Assembly: GCA_021399435.1 (NCBI GenBank)
Contig: JAJTUP010000163.1
Span: forward strand, 1-61,010
DNA: 61,010 nucleotides
Source of the DNA: Diaporthe sp. PMI_573
Taxonomy: Eukaryota > Ascomycota > Sordariomycetes > Diaporthales > Diaporthaceae
Direction of reading: 5' to 3'
Below the pieces are notes generated by a model that did not search any database, was not told the origin of the DNA, and saw nothing but the letters and a program-made list of their open reading frames with translations. The position numbers and the translations under genes are program-made. Below are positions 1 to 10,782 of this stretch, piece by piece. The stretch's first letter is position 1; every line of letters begins with the position of its first letter.

Positions 1-3000
1 CTGGCTAACAGTGAACCCAAACGATCTCGACCATCCAGTTCGCATCAAACTGAGCAAGAAGCGTCTTGTTGACCCTGGAGTAATACAACTACAGAACGAG
101 TTTGTTGCAGCCCGGTGGGAACATACATCTCACGCGGCAAGCGATCCTCTCAGTGCAGCTGTGTTTTTCCATCGAGAAATGGAGTGTTTTTTTGAAGAAT
201 ATGTTCGTGTTGGCAATCCATCGATTTTTGGACGCGTCAAGCACTACATTGGTCTGGTTGAGACAAATGAACGACACTCATTACATATGCATGGTTTATT
301 TTGGCTTTACGGCGCTTTTTGATCTCCCGCTGATCACTAAGACTCTTCGAGACCCACAGGAGGAGAGTTTTCGTGCAAAGGTCCTTGCTTTTCTTGAGAA
401 TTTAATTTCTCAGAACTTGGACTATGATAGTGGGCGCAATCATCAGAAATCCTATTCGCTCCAGGACGTATCTTTTGGTATGATCAATTCCAGGGAACAA
501 CTAGATGCTGCGTTTGAGGACCAGGCCAATTTTGCTGCCTACACCAGGCAGTTACATATGCATACCCTAACGTGTGTAAAGCATATTCCTCGAGACGAAT
601 TGAGCAATCGATTTGAAGCAGGCCGGTCAGAACAGGAGTCAGACCGCCAGCGGAGACAGCGCCAGCGAGGATTACGTGCTTCGCTTTGTCGCTTTCGATT
701 TCCAAAACCCTTGGTTCCAAAGACTGGTGCTGATGAGCATGGAGTTGTTCATCTTGAGCGGAACCACCGAATGGTCAACAACTACAACCAATCAATGGCC
801 GTAGGCCTTCGACATAATCATGATATCGATTTTATTTTTACTCGTTCTCGCGCTTTGCTTTATCTCGTTATATTATGTACTATGCGACGAAATCTCGACT
901 TCCTATTACTGCTGGAATTAGTGCTGTCTTGGCTTTACAGAGGCGTGGGGGTGACCAGGGCACTCAGAGTTCAGTGACAATCAGTGAGAACAGTGGTACT
1001 GGATCAGAAGTGAGTAGGCAATTTTGGATGAAGCTTGCTAATCGGGTTTCAAGTGAGGTGGAAGTTTCTGCTGTTGAGGTCTGTTCTTTCTTACTTGACT
1101 ATCCAACTGAGTATTGCTCTGTTCAGGATAAGAATTGGTCATATTTGAATTTGAATATTGTGTTTTGGACTGTGTTTAACAAATGGTTGTATCTGCGCAA
1201 CCTTACAGCGGCTGGAGGAGATCAGGTAGATGGAGGTGATCACGTTGCATTTACTGGATCAGGACGTCGTTTATCAGTACTAGACGCTTACCCACATAGA
1301 GGCGAGCTTCTTTCTCATCTTTGTTTATATGAGTATGCGAGGATCATCAGGATCAAGAAGCTTAGGCATGGTCAGACACCGACAGGTCCAACTCAGACCC
1401 CTTTGGAGTTCAACAGCAATCTGTCAAGAGGCTTCGTCCAGGAACTCCGATCAGGCGCCGAACTAGCGACTGTGTCAATGGGAAATGTCGGATCATTATT
1501 TAGCTCTAGTGGTTCACCGAGCGGCATTGATAGGTATGTAATTTGGCTATAGAGATATAAGTTCTCACACTAATTCACATAATAGGTCTCTTGTTCTCAA
1601 ACTCGCACTTTTCGTGCCTTGGCAGGAGTTTCTCTATAAGGATGGAGAGGCTCTTGACCAGCTTTGGAGCACTTATAAGTCAGACTTGAGTCCTACGTTA
1701 CAACAGGTTTTGATCAACATCGAATCATTGGAATTTAGCAAAGAAGATGCTGATCTAGATTCTCGCATCAGAGATGGATTAATTGTTGACGAGATGGACG
1801 AAGTTGATAATACAGGTAGTGGTTGTGGGAACACCAATTTCGACATCGAAAGTCTTGATGACAACCATGGGGGCTTGGCCCTTGCTGCTTCAGCAATAGG
1901 GTCAATGATCAGAAGAGCCAAAGACATCAACATTCTAAATCTCCAGAAGCCTACTGCCGCCGCTGATCAGACGTTACTCGACCTTCAGCTTCTACTCACC
2001 AAACCAGGGGAATTCTTAGCAGAGAAACAAATGGATCCAGAGGATTTGCCCGATAATGAAGATTTCGGTTTTTCTACCTCTGCTGGAAATTTCACGCCAA
2101 AGAAAATCAAGGAAATCACCGAGCTTCAGAGAGCAGCAGATCAGCGTATTGCAAAGAGTCTCGCTTCCAGAGAACTCCAGGGCACGGATCTGGGCGATCA
2201 GAACGATTCCGAGCAGGGAACCACCTCTGGACAAAATCGCTATTGCGGCCCTGATCAGAAGACGGAGGTGACGTTAGGTCGATCAACATCCTATCGTGAA
2301 GCTGGAAAGAGGTCATCAGAGCTATGGACGTTGAATCAACGTCAAGCTTTTGCATTACATCTTCCACTTCAGTTCCTTGATCAACAAATCAATGGAAGTA
2401 CTGCCACAGCGCCAAAGCAAATTCGCCTTTACATAGGTGGTGAAGGTGGAACTGGAAAAACTCAGGTTCTTCACGCTCTGAAGGACGTATTTCGAATGAA
2501 GAGTGAAGAGTATGCTGTAGAAATTACAGCATCCTCAGCTATTGCTGCTTCCAAGATCGGTGGCCGTACAATTCACTCCTCTGTTGGGCTACAGCCAGAT
2601 CAATATAGTGGAAAAAGAAGCAAAAAAGGCGATGGGCCCTCTGGGGAGGAGATTGCAAGATGGAAGCATAAATTGGTCCTCGTGGTTGATGAGATCAGTA
2701 TGCTTGGTGCAGCGACACTTGCTGATGTTGATACTCGGCTTCAACAACTCCGATCAAGTGAGGAAGCATTTGGTGGAATTCCAATCATCATTTTTTCCGG
2801 AGATTTCTTTCAGTTCCCGCCTGTGCAGGACCGCTCAGTCTTGCTCCAACCACCGCAACTTATGCGCAAGGAGCAGGTGAGAGCCAGAACACGACAAATA
2901 CGCGGTTTCCACCTGTTCAATGATTGCCACAAAGTCGTCATGTTGAAGGAACAAGTCCGAGCAAGCAGCTGCCCAAAATTACGAGGGATCCTTGACCGTT

Positions 3001-4301
3001 TCCGCAAGGGGGAGCAGACAGAGGCTGATCATGAACAACTCTGCACTCGCGCTCACAGAGAAGTGCCTTGGGTCCTTGGTTCACGAGATGGAAAGATGCT
3101 TACACCTATCAACCAGCAGAGATGGGATCAGAACTTAGCCTCTGCTCTTGAATGGGGTGCAAGCAATGATAGACATATTTCTCTGTTTCTATCATCCCAT
3201 AACTGGGCAGATGGAATAGATGATGTGTCGGACAGTGAGATTCTCCGCATTTTCCAACAGGGAGACTCCTCACAAATAAAGATTCCCAGCTTATTACCAA
3301 TCGGAAGAGGGATGCCAATGATACTTACGCATAATACTCATAGCTATTTAAAGCTAGTAAATGGTGCGGAAGTTGAGGCAGTTTATGCTGTCCCTGATCC
3401 TAGGTTTCCGGGATACTATATTAGGAGCGGCGTCACACTTTATCTTGGGCCACCGCGAGCAGTCATCGTCCAGTCACCAGCATTTGATCATTTGGAAATC
3501 CCCGGACTCCCTCCTGGAATGGTTGCTATTACGCCATCAACAGTACAGTTGGACACAGGCCTTAAGTTGACTACTAAGCAAGTGAGCAGAACAGGCTGCA
3601 TGATTGCACCAGCCTTTGCAATGACAGACATGAAAGGCCAAGGGACGACGACGGAGAAGGTCTTGGCCCAGCTTCGAGGTCGACAGAGGAGACAAGATTC
3701 GGACTGGGCAAAATGTGATTTCATGAGCGCTTACGTGCAGCTATCAAGAGCAACGTCTTGGGATGGTATTTGGCTTGCGAGTGAACCTCGAAGGGAAGAT
3801 TTCCTTGAAAATAGGATTCCAGAAGATTTCGCTGCTGGAGTCTGTGAACTAGAGGTGCGATCTGAGACAACAATCAGCGCATTCTTACAAGCCGACCAAA
3901 CTCATGAGGAACAAAGGTGGATTTCATGGTGGCAGGCTATTCCAGAGACAACCGGCCGTCAGGAAAGTGTGCGAAACGATCAGAGTCAGGATCACATTGA
4001 TAGTTTGACCGCTGTTGAATGTCAGCAGGATGTGGAAATGGCAACCAGGTATGAAAGGGATCATCTAAGGTGGTCTGAACAAACCAACATCACGCCTAGC
4101 TCTTTACGCTTACTTCATGGACACAGATATGATCAGAGTCAAGATCAACTTATTATGGGCGAAAATCCTGTACCGACGCGGTATAGTCATTCGCAACAGT
4201 TTGGTTCACAAGAAGCACGTCAAAATCTTGTGGTTGATCGGGCAAGAGAGCGACGAATTCGAAAACACGTATGGAGGAGAACAGTCCATAATTCATAAGG
4301 G
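1..4301 (+). mobile_element. Helitron, 5' end outside the window
   Basis: The segment encodes the helitron-specific combination of a HUH-type Rep domain followed by a Pif1-like helicase, so it is a rolling-circle Helitron. The reading frame is already open at base 1, so the 5' terminus lies upstream of the window. The 3' terminus, which should be a short hairpin followed by CTRR, was not located; it should lie after the helicase stop at 4298. Two frameshifts in the Rep part mean this copy cannot make its own protein. Identity is supported by domain order; boundaries are uncertain. Confidence 0.85.
3..4298 (+). pseudogene. Helitron Rep/helicase, frameshifted
   Basis: Three consecutive frames together read as one Helitron protein. 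The first (to about 316) begins with the family motif LTVNPNDL and carries the Rep two-histidine motif HSLHMHGLFWLYG. A likely one-base insertion in the T run at 314-318 moves the reading to a second frame (about 319-855, with RHNHDIDF), and a second shift near 855 leads to the third frame (YYATKSRLPITAG). A 52-bp intron (1534-1585, GTATGT...TAG, phase preserved) joins this to the helicase exon 1586-4298, which has Walker A GGEGGTGKTQ near 2437 and Walker B LVVDEISMLG near 2677. The Rep would nick and join at the terminus and the helicase would unwind it. The frameshifts make this a pseudogene, although the helicase exon alone is open for about 900 codons. Confidence 0.87.
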
Positions 4302-4345
4302 CGTTTGCAATATTATACTTCATAGCCTGACCATGCCATCGTACG

Positions 4346-4789
4346 TTAATATACATTTGATTCATCAACAGATCTGTCAGAAGCTCCTTCAGCTATGGCA
4401 ACTATTGATTTAGGCGCCGAGGAGTAGTAGTCCACGAGAGTTAAGACTGAGCTTAGCCGCTTTGCGAAATTATCTATTTCAAGGTTCAACTCAGCAATGG
4501 TTGCGCTGATCTCATCTGTATCGAGATCAGCGATGAAACCATATTCTGGCTGGACTCTTTTCAACCATTCCTCAAAACCGTCTGGTGGTCCAAGTCGTCT
4601 AAGTTGACATAAATAAATTTGTCTATCCAGCCGATGTAGTTGAGATAGCAGGAGGCTTTTCTTAATGCTCAGATTACTACCTTCTGACGCGATCGAGTTG
4701 ACTATGTCAGGAGGGAACTGGATTGGTAGAGTTATTGATGGTTGTGAATTTCGGTTTCGGTTTCCTCGTACTCGTACACTATAATCTAA
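4346..4789 (-). pseudogene. Unidentified open frame downstream of the Helitron helicase
   Basis: A 147-codon frame on the minus strand is open from a TAA just above 4789 to a stop at 4346 and has no ATG start. It has ordinary protein composition, with motifs such as DRQIYLCQLRRLGPPDGFEEW and IAELNLEIDNFAKRLSSVL, which suggest a helical protein. The last codons run into GTATAT, which could be a splice donor. I do not recognise the family. It could be an exon of a captured host gene inside the Helitron, or a fragment of an older gene. Coding status is inferred only from open length and composition. Confidence 0.35.
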
Positions 4790-4799
4790 TTAATGCAAC

Positions 4800-5907
4800 T
4801 CGGTAATTAGCTGTCTGATCAGACTATTATGGATGTATTTACTAGTACCTACTCTCTCTAAAAGAGCATTTTGAACCAAGACCATTATAATAGCAATTGG
4901 CACAAGCTCCTTGGGTTGTGCGGTCCACGTCAGGGTGATCAGTCACGACACATTCTGCCCATAGACCGTGTCCTTGTCGGCAGGTCCTGCACCGTCGTCT
5001 CGAGGATTCACCACTTATTTGTATAAAGAGGGCAAGAACATTTTGAGTTTTCTTGAGGCTGAAGGCGGCAGCTCGCTTTGGGTTGGGATTTGGAGTCAGC
5101 GGCCGTTTAACAGCTGCGGCTTCTAGCGGAGTAGCGGATGTAGGTATTGAAAAATCGAAGGATGAAGGGAGTAGGTTTTGCTGTAAAGCATATCGTTTGC
5201 AACCTGTAGATTTGAAGTATCGTTAATATCTGATTCTAATGTAATTAAATTGAACATGTTGTGAATTGCAGGCGTGGCTGGTGACGTGGAACATACTTGT
5301 AGCGATGGCGTCATTGACCTCTAACGACATTACTGCAATGCAGCATACGACATCCCATGCGAATAGGTAGAATAATCTATGGTTTCCTGATCATCAGTCA
5401 TGAATTAAGGGCAGTAGTTTGATGGAGTATCTGATGATGATGATAAAGGGCGTGCAATATTAGTGCTGGAGATTTGGAGATGGCAGAAACCAAGTAAGGA
5501 GAAGGAGGAAAATGTGAACTGCACATGGTGAGGAGTAGATGTTTCAGTACTGTAGTATAATGGGACGTAAGCAAATCCACCAATGAAAGCCACCCGCATG
5601 TCAGAGCAGATCAGAGCTGGCGGCAAATCTCGGTAACTCTAAAAGCGGCAAAAAAGGAGGAATGCTGCTAACAGCAGCCCACATTAAACTATCAAAGTAC
5701 TTCATAGCCATAACTTCATATAATTATCTCCTTCCATTTACCAGCCAGAAGAGACAACTGAGCTATGTTAAATGGTTTCATATGATGACGAGCGAGGATC
5801 ATTCCCTGGCATAAAAAGGACGTCCATAGCCTAAACCGGCTGATCAGTAAAATGCTGCAAAGCGGCCTTCTGAGGTCTAATCATTAGAGGCCGGACTGGG
5901 GATGATA
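4800..5907. other. Non-coding stretch
   Basis: Short ORFs only, none with recognisable family motifs or credible splicing. The Helitron 3' end may lie near its left edge. Confidence 0.5.
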
Positions 5908-6172
5908 GCTTCTGAGGGTCAAATGAGTTGTGATTAGACATAGCTGATCAGAGCCAGCGGGTACATCTGAAAGCCATATGGAAAGCAGGTAAGAAGCGTC
6001 TGAGAGTCGAATGAGTTGTAGTCAGGCATAGCTGATCAGAGCCGTCAGGTACATGTGAAAGCCATATGGAAAGCAGGTAAGAAGCTTCTAAGAGTTAAAA
6101 AATATGTAATTAGACGTAGCTAACCAGAGCCCTCGGGCATATCCAAAAAGCCGTACGGAAACCAGGTAAGAA
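5908..6172. repeat. Tandem repeat, about 88 bp x 3
   Basis: Three consecutive copies start at about 5908, 5996 and 6084. Each has the order GCTTCTGAG, GAGTTG, TAGCTGATCAGAGCC, AAAGCCATATGGAAAGCAGG and TAAGAAG. Copies 1 and 2 are very similar; copy 3 has diverged, with several C-to-T and G-to-A type differences. No coding content was seen. Confidence 0.85.
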
Positions 6173-6319
6173 GGAGAACCACCGTCTAGGTCAAATCTAG
6201 CCGGCAGGTGGCAAAAAAAGCCAAGAGTGACAGCTGGCTGACAGGCGGCGAATCGCCAAGACTGATAAGGGCGATAAGCAAAGTTGCCTATTTGGGAAGA
6301 GGGGCCCCCTGGATTTCCT

Positions 6320-6381
6320 CGGGTACTAAGAGCTTGAATTCTTCAAGCCACGGGTACTAAGAGCTTGAATTCTTCAAGCCA
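6320..6381. repeat. Perfect 31-bp direct duplication
   Basis: A 31-bp unit beginning CGGGTACTAAGAGC and containing GAATTC is present twice back to back (6320-6350 and 6351-6381). No difference between the copies is visible, so the duplication is probably recent. Confidence 0.9.
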
Positions 6382-6414
6382 TATTATAGTAAGCCAGCCG
6401 TTTCTGACTTTTGA

Positions 6415-6740
6415 TTAGATACAAGAGTAGAGCGGCAACACGATATTGGAGCCAAAGCTGTAACTGACGGACACATCCTTAATGACCACGCCTGCGCTGG
6501 TCAATTGCACGTCTCCATGGATGCGTAAGGGCGGAATTGGAGAGACGGTGGCAAAATGACTAAACTTAGCTGGGGAGTGAGCGAGAAGGCCTCGGTATTC
6601 TTGAGCTGTATGGGGCCCAGCCTGCCAGTAAAACAAGGAGGCGTCATTGGTAGATTTCGAGATCTCATCCTGCCGCCTTAAGAAAGCAAGGTGTTCCTCA
6701 CCATATAGAATCGTCATGCTAACCCCGAACGTTCGTCATC
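6415..6740 (-). pseudogene. HET-domain protein remnant
   Basis: The minus-strand frame reads FGVSMTILYGEEHLAFLRRQ followed by the pattern SLFYW and GLLAHSPAKFSHF. This matches the stretch just after the HET core in fungal heterokaryon-incompatibility proteins, where MxxLYGEG..AFxRLQEEI and GLLAxSPxxF are typical. The first in-frame codon upstream of this block is a TGA at about 6738, and no HET core is present. The downstream part ends at a stop at 6415. It is therefore a fragment of a HET gene, not a functional incompatibility gene. Intact members trigger cell death on allorecognition. Confidence 0.6.
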
Positions 6741-7183
6741 CTGGGCCCACCATACTTCGGTAAGCTCTCCACGTCCGAGGGCAACTAAACAGAGAGGGCC
6801 AGATACTGTAGTAGGATGCATTGTATTGGGATGCCGTTTTGTATTTCAAAATAATTTTATTCTAGGATTTGATACCGTGAGGTTTGTGTCGTTGAGCGTC
6901 TGTTCTACTGCCTTTGTGATCAAGGATTATTAAATTAGGAAATAAAGGATTGGCTGTGACCGACCTAGTTAGGTCGCTGGGATCAACAAGAAAATCCCAA
7001 AGGTAGAACAGTCCTCGGTGAAGGATTGAATCCAAAATCGTTTCTTATTATTCAATTTCTTACTTTTTCACTTTCGATTAGTTGCACACTTCAACTGAAC
7101 CATATTTTAAGCATTCATTTCCAGGCCCAAATCACAAGATACCGCGTCGGAGCACTCTCTCCACACCCACGATACCTCTCACA

Positions 7184-7663
7184 ATGCCCTACCGGTCATA
7201 CAGCTCCTCGTCGCCGATGGAGATCCCATCGCCGCGCAGTGCATATTACACCTCATACCTCAACGAGTCCTGCGCATTCCCAAGCTGGCCACGGCGGGTT
7301 TCGCTGAGCGAGCAGGGAGGTGAACAGCTCCGAGCGACATCCTACATCTCTAACGAGGACCTACTCTTCCTCTCAGAGCCCGTCTTTGTCGACGAGGACG
7401 CCCACTCGGTCTCCAGCTACGGATCCGGCATCCAATCACCAAGCCCCGCCCCAGTGCGCCACATGGGCGGCGCTGAGCTCGAGGAGATGAGGCGCGAGCA
7501 GGCTCTCCGCCGACAAGAGCTCATGCGCTCCGTCATGGCTGAGAAGCAGCAGAGGCTACAGGCCGCCAAGGCCCACAAGCAGCGCAAGTCGAGCTCCAAG
7601 AAGGCCTCGAGTCAGCGATCCAAGGTCGCAGCCATGACACCCATCGCCGAAGCCGTCGAGTGA
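7184..7663 (+). CDS. Unknown conserved-type protein, 159 aa
   Basis: I choose the ATG at 7184 because its context CACAATGCC is typical for fungi and the upstream ATG at 7082 sits in a low-complexity leader. The 159-aa product begins MPYRSYSSSSPMEIPSP. It is Ser/Pro-rich in its first half and has an acidic stretch (ISNEDLLFLSEPVFVDEDA). Its second half is strongly helical and basic (ELEEMRREQALRRQELMRSV then KQRKSSSKKAS), probably a coiled coil with a nuclear-localisation-like tail. There is no signal peptide or membrane segment. Gene-like base composition and lack of decay suggest an intact single-exon gene. I do not recognise a function. Confidence 0.7.
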   Translation: MPYRSYSSSSPMEIPSPRSAYYTSYLNESCAFPSWPRRVSLSEQGGEQLRATSYISNEDLLFLSEPVFVDEDAHSVSSYGSGIQSPSPAPVRHMGGAELEEMRREQALRRQELMRSVMAEKQQRLQAAKAHKQRKSSSKKASSQRSKVAAMTPIAEAVE

Positions 7664-8380
7664 AGAAGTCGCCTTGCGTGGCGAAGGATGCACCCGTACA
7701 ACGTACGTATAGGCTTACTCACATTACTCAACTTGTCATTCTAGCCCTCTCTCTCTTAGCACTTACTTCCCACTGCGCCGGGCCGAGTGTTGCACAGCTA
7801 CCACCCTCATCCCGAGTGTCCTTTGCCTGCAGATTGCCTTCCACCATCCTAGTCCGTCATAAATCCCCTCGCAATGAGATTTCTGTGCTAGCTGAGCTTG
7901 TCTATTGCTCCTTGGCTGGCCCTCTCTGTGGGTGATGAGGAAATCATCTACATCAAGGATGATTTAGACGTAGCCGCGAAGTCTGCTGGCTGGCTGACAC
8001 ATATCCTAAACTCGAGGACGAATTCGAAGACATTATTTTGAGACGTGGCTGACAGTATGGTAATACCTGCAGGTCCAGCGTAATATAGTAAAAGTTAACT
8101 TCGAGATATTGTATCAATATTGCCAACCATGGACACTTTAGAAAACCTGATCAGTGGCCGTCATTACGAAGCTTCGCTGATGACGAATTGTGAAAGTGTA
8201 ATTACGAGCAAGATTTCTCGTATCTCCTGAAACAGAGCAAACAGTAAACCCCTTTCTCCACAAAGCCTAGTTGCCTTTTTACAATATCTCTAACTAATGG
8301 ATGTCCGAATTTGCATAACTACACAAGTGATGTCCCAAGTCTACCACTCTCAACCTAAACATAGTTTTCTTAATTCAAAA
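7664..8380. other. Intergenic stretch
   Basis: Probably contains the 3' UTR of the 7184-7663 gene, including a possible UTR intron with donor GTACGT near 7702 and acceptor CTAG near 7744. No further coding sequence was seen. Confidence 0.4.
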
Positions 8381-8850
8381 CTCTAAAAAGCTTCCAGGGC
8401 AAAGATGATGCAGGTTTCCAGCTGGTGACGAGCTTAAGCGGGATCATCCCTAAAGACCACATGTCGACGGCACTGGTGTTGGCTAAGGGGAGGTTCAACA
8501 GCTCGGGAGATATGAAATGCCCTGTTCCTGTGAAGGTGGTCATGACGTCCGCATTGCGCTTCGCCTTCCCGAAGTCAGCGATTTTCGCAGCCAGACTCTG
8601 TTGTTCCACGTGGAGAAGGATATTGCCCGGCTTCAAGTCCCGGTGTACAATCCCTTTCGAATGTATATGCTCGAGCCCCAGGCATATTTGCAGCAACAGT
8701 GTGGGGTAGATGGCCCCGTCAACCTCAAAGTTGGAAAGGTGGAGCGGAATCCACTACACCATGAGCCATGGGGGCAGCTGGGGGTTCTCTGTTGTGATGA
8801 AATCGATAGCCTCCACCACATGTGGCTGGATTGTTTATTAGCGGCTGATT
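8370..8850 (-). pseudogene. Ser/Thr protein kinase fragment
   Basis: The minus strand reads VEAIDFITTENPQLPPWL, an in-frame TAG near 8763, then LGLEHIHSKGIVHRDLKPGN (catalytic loop), KIADFGKAKR (DFG motif) and TGHFISPELL (activation segment), and ends with DMWSLGM. These are subdomains VIb to IX of a eukaryotic protein kinase. The N-lobe with the ATP-binding loop and the rest of the C-lobe are missing, and a stop interrupts the frame before the catalytic loop. It is a truncated pseudogene. The substrate cannot be deduced. Confidence 0.75.
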
Positions 8851-8957
8851 GAGTTGGCTCGGATCAACAGGAAGGAATACTAGAATTTGCATTGCAAATC
8901 TTTTTGCCATTTGGTTTCCTTAAGTGCAATTCACTTACGTTGAAGTGTTTCTAGGGG

Positions 8958-10370
8958 CTAAACAAATACAGCATACTCGGTACTGTAACTTGGTTTCATC
9001 TTCGATAAGTGCGCTTCTTCGTAAATCTTGGACGCTTTATCGCCATCCCGGGATGTTCTATTGGGCTGGTAACGGTGTCCTCGGTTGTGATGGTATCGCA
9101 TCGCACTCAACCAAGCCTCATCGTTGCGGACGCGATCTGGCAAGTTTTCTTCCCACGCCTTGGGGTCCTCACTCAGTCTCTGATCTTTCATTCGTCTCGC
9201 TGCTTTTCCAAAGTTGGCTTTGCGTCCTCCTCGACCTTTGATCTCGGTCAACTTCCTCTCGTGCCATTCACAAGAGCGCTGCTGTGTCCAGTGTGTGCGC
9301 GGGTTTATGTGTCCGTAGAAGACGTTTCCTCGCTTCTGTAGCGAGTGCTCTGGCGGTACTGCAACTCCCAGAGGTGGTTGAGAAGAACCCTCTTGTCTGT
9401 AAATAATTTTGTCAAAAGCAGAAGTGTCGTGGGTCCGCGCCAGGCGTTGCCGCTGCTTCTCAAGGGGTGGAATCCGTATGGCTGGCTGCAGTCCTCCATA
9501 GGCGGAGCTTGGAGTCTGTTGATCCTTTCTCGCCTTTACGGGCCCTGGATCGCGGCGCTGCTTCCAACCTATTTTGTCCCTTGTGCTTGATGAGCGCATG
9601 TTAGCGCTGTCCAGGATGGTCGGCTCCGCGAACGAAACTCTGAGTTCAGCTTTCCGAGGATGGTTGTTGCTTCCATCTCCATGTGCGATTGTAACAGGTC
9701 CGAAATCAAGACCACCATCATTAAGTGGGCCCTGAGTTTGGTTTGTATCAAATCGAGTCGTCTGCTCTGCTGTCTTCCTTTGATCCCTGGCTGGATATGA
9801 GAAACGGCGGTTTCCATTTGGCAAGGGGAAGCCAGAGTTTGGGACGGTCAGACTGCCATTTGATGGGTTCCTCGTATCGAGTTTTCGTTTCAAAACCCTT
9901 GGGTTAGGCCCGCCAGTTTCTGGAGAGGCTATACGCCTTTTCTTCCCTGAAGGACTCCTTGGAGGCTCTGGGTGAACCTTTCGCAATATAAACGAGTTTA
10001 TTGTGAAATGAGAGCCTTTGTGAATACTTTGATTCAATGTAGGTCGGCTGCTGACACTGGTCTTAGTGCACTTTGCTTTTGAAGCCGTAGACAAGAAGGC
10101 TGGTCTGGCTGCAACAGACTTTCTTGCAGTAATCTCTGCGTCCACTGCTCCTGCTGTGCGACTCCTGTTTAGGTACGATGGGTCTGAAGGATGCTGTTTG
10201 TCGATGCTTTTATACAAATCGGGTGAGACGGCACCACGAAGGTGAAAAGGACATGCTGGATAGCCGCTGGCAACAGACTCTTTGCAGCCGGGGGCCGTGC
10301 ACGGTAGCTTTTCTACCGGAGACATTTCCTCGGCGCTCAGCAAGAATGGATTGCCTGAGGATTCGATCAT
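8958..10370 (-). CDS. Unknown basic protein, 470 aa, with N-terminal Cys/His motif
   Basis: A single open frame of 470 codons starts at an ATG in good context (GACACTATG). Residues about 24-43 hold a CxxxxC...CxxH pattern (CTAPGCKES then CPFHL), which could bind zinc. The middle is basic and disordered (SGKKRRIASPE). A conserved-looking C-terminal block has NPRTHWTQQRSCEWHERKL, then RGGRKANFGKAARRMKDQR. No membrane or signal segment is seen. The absence of stops or frameshifts in a decayed neighbourhood argues that it is a real gene. I do not recognise the family; the composition suggests a nuclear protein. Confidence 0.7.
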   Translation of the reverse strand: MIESSGNPFLLSAEEMSPVEKLPCTAPGCKESVASGYPACPFHLRGAVSPDLYKSIDKQHPSDPSYLNRSRTAGAVDAEITARKSVAARPAFLSTASKAKCTKTSVSSRPTLNQSIHKGSHFTINSFILRKVHPEPPRSPSGKKRRIASPETGGPNPRVLKRKLDTRNPSNGSLTVPNSGFPLPNGNRRFSYPARDQRKTAEQTTRFDTNQTQGPLNDGGLDFGPVTIAHGDGSNNHPRKAELRVSFAEPTILDSANMRSSSTRDKIGWKQRRDPGPVKARKDQQTPSSAYGGLQPAIRIPPLEKQRQRLARTHDTSAFDKIIYRQEGSSQPPLGVAVPPEHSLQKRGNVFYGHINPRTHWTQQRSCEWHERKLTEIKGRGGRKANFGKAARRMKDQRLSEDPKAWEENLPDRVRNDEAWLSAMRYHHNRGHRYQPNRTSRDGDKASKIYEEAHLSKMKPSYSTEYAVFV

Positions 10371-10439
10371 AGTGTCGCCCGCTCCGATACGTGTAGAGGA
10401 TGTGTGAAAAGAGTTGTAAAAAGGAAGTTGTTGATGTTG

Positions 10440-10455
10440 TTGCTGCTGCTGCAGT
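10440..10455. repeat. Short TTG/CTG trinucleotide run upstream of the 8958-10370 gene
   Basis: The sequence TTGTTGCTGCTGCTGCAG lies about 65 bp upstream of the minus-strand start at 10370, in the likely 5' leader or core promoter. It is a small microsatellite with no demonstrated role. Confidence 0.5.
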
Positions 10456-10782
10456 GCAAGTGCGTTCGAGGGTCGCGCTTAAATTCCCGGAGTGGGAAAT
10501 TTTCAGATAAGGGCCTTATCGGTCTCAGCACGGGTTAGGGTCGGGACGGCCCTAATGGCAATATATGATAGGTGTACTGCAAGTCCACTACCTGACCACG
10601 TGAGTTCTGTGTGACATTAACACCGGATATGGCTTCACTAGGCGATTGGAGCTGTCCATAAAGAACCGAATTGCTTGAGTGCCTATGTAGATGCGGCCGG
10701 AGTCAAGGTAATCATTCAATATAACAGATGTATTTGCACTGGGCGATGGCCCTTTTCGACTGACACTTTGGGTAGCGGAGGC

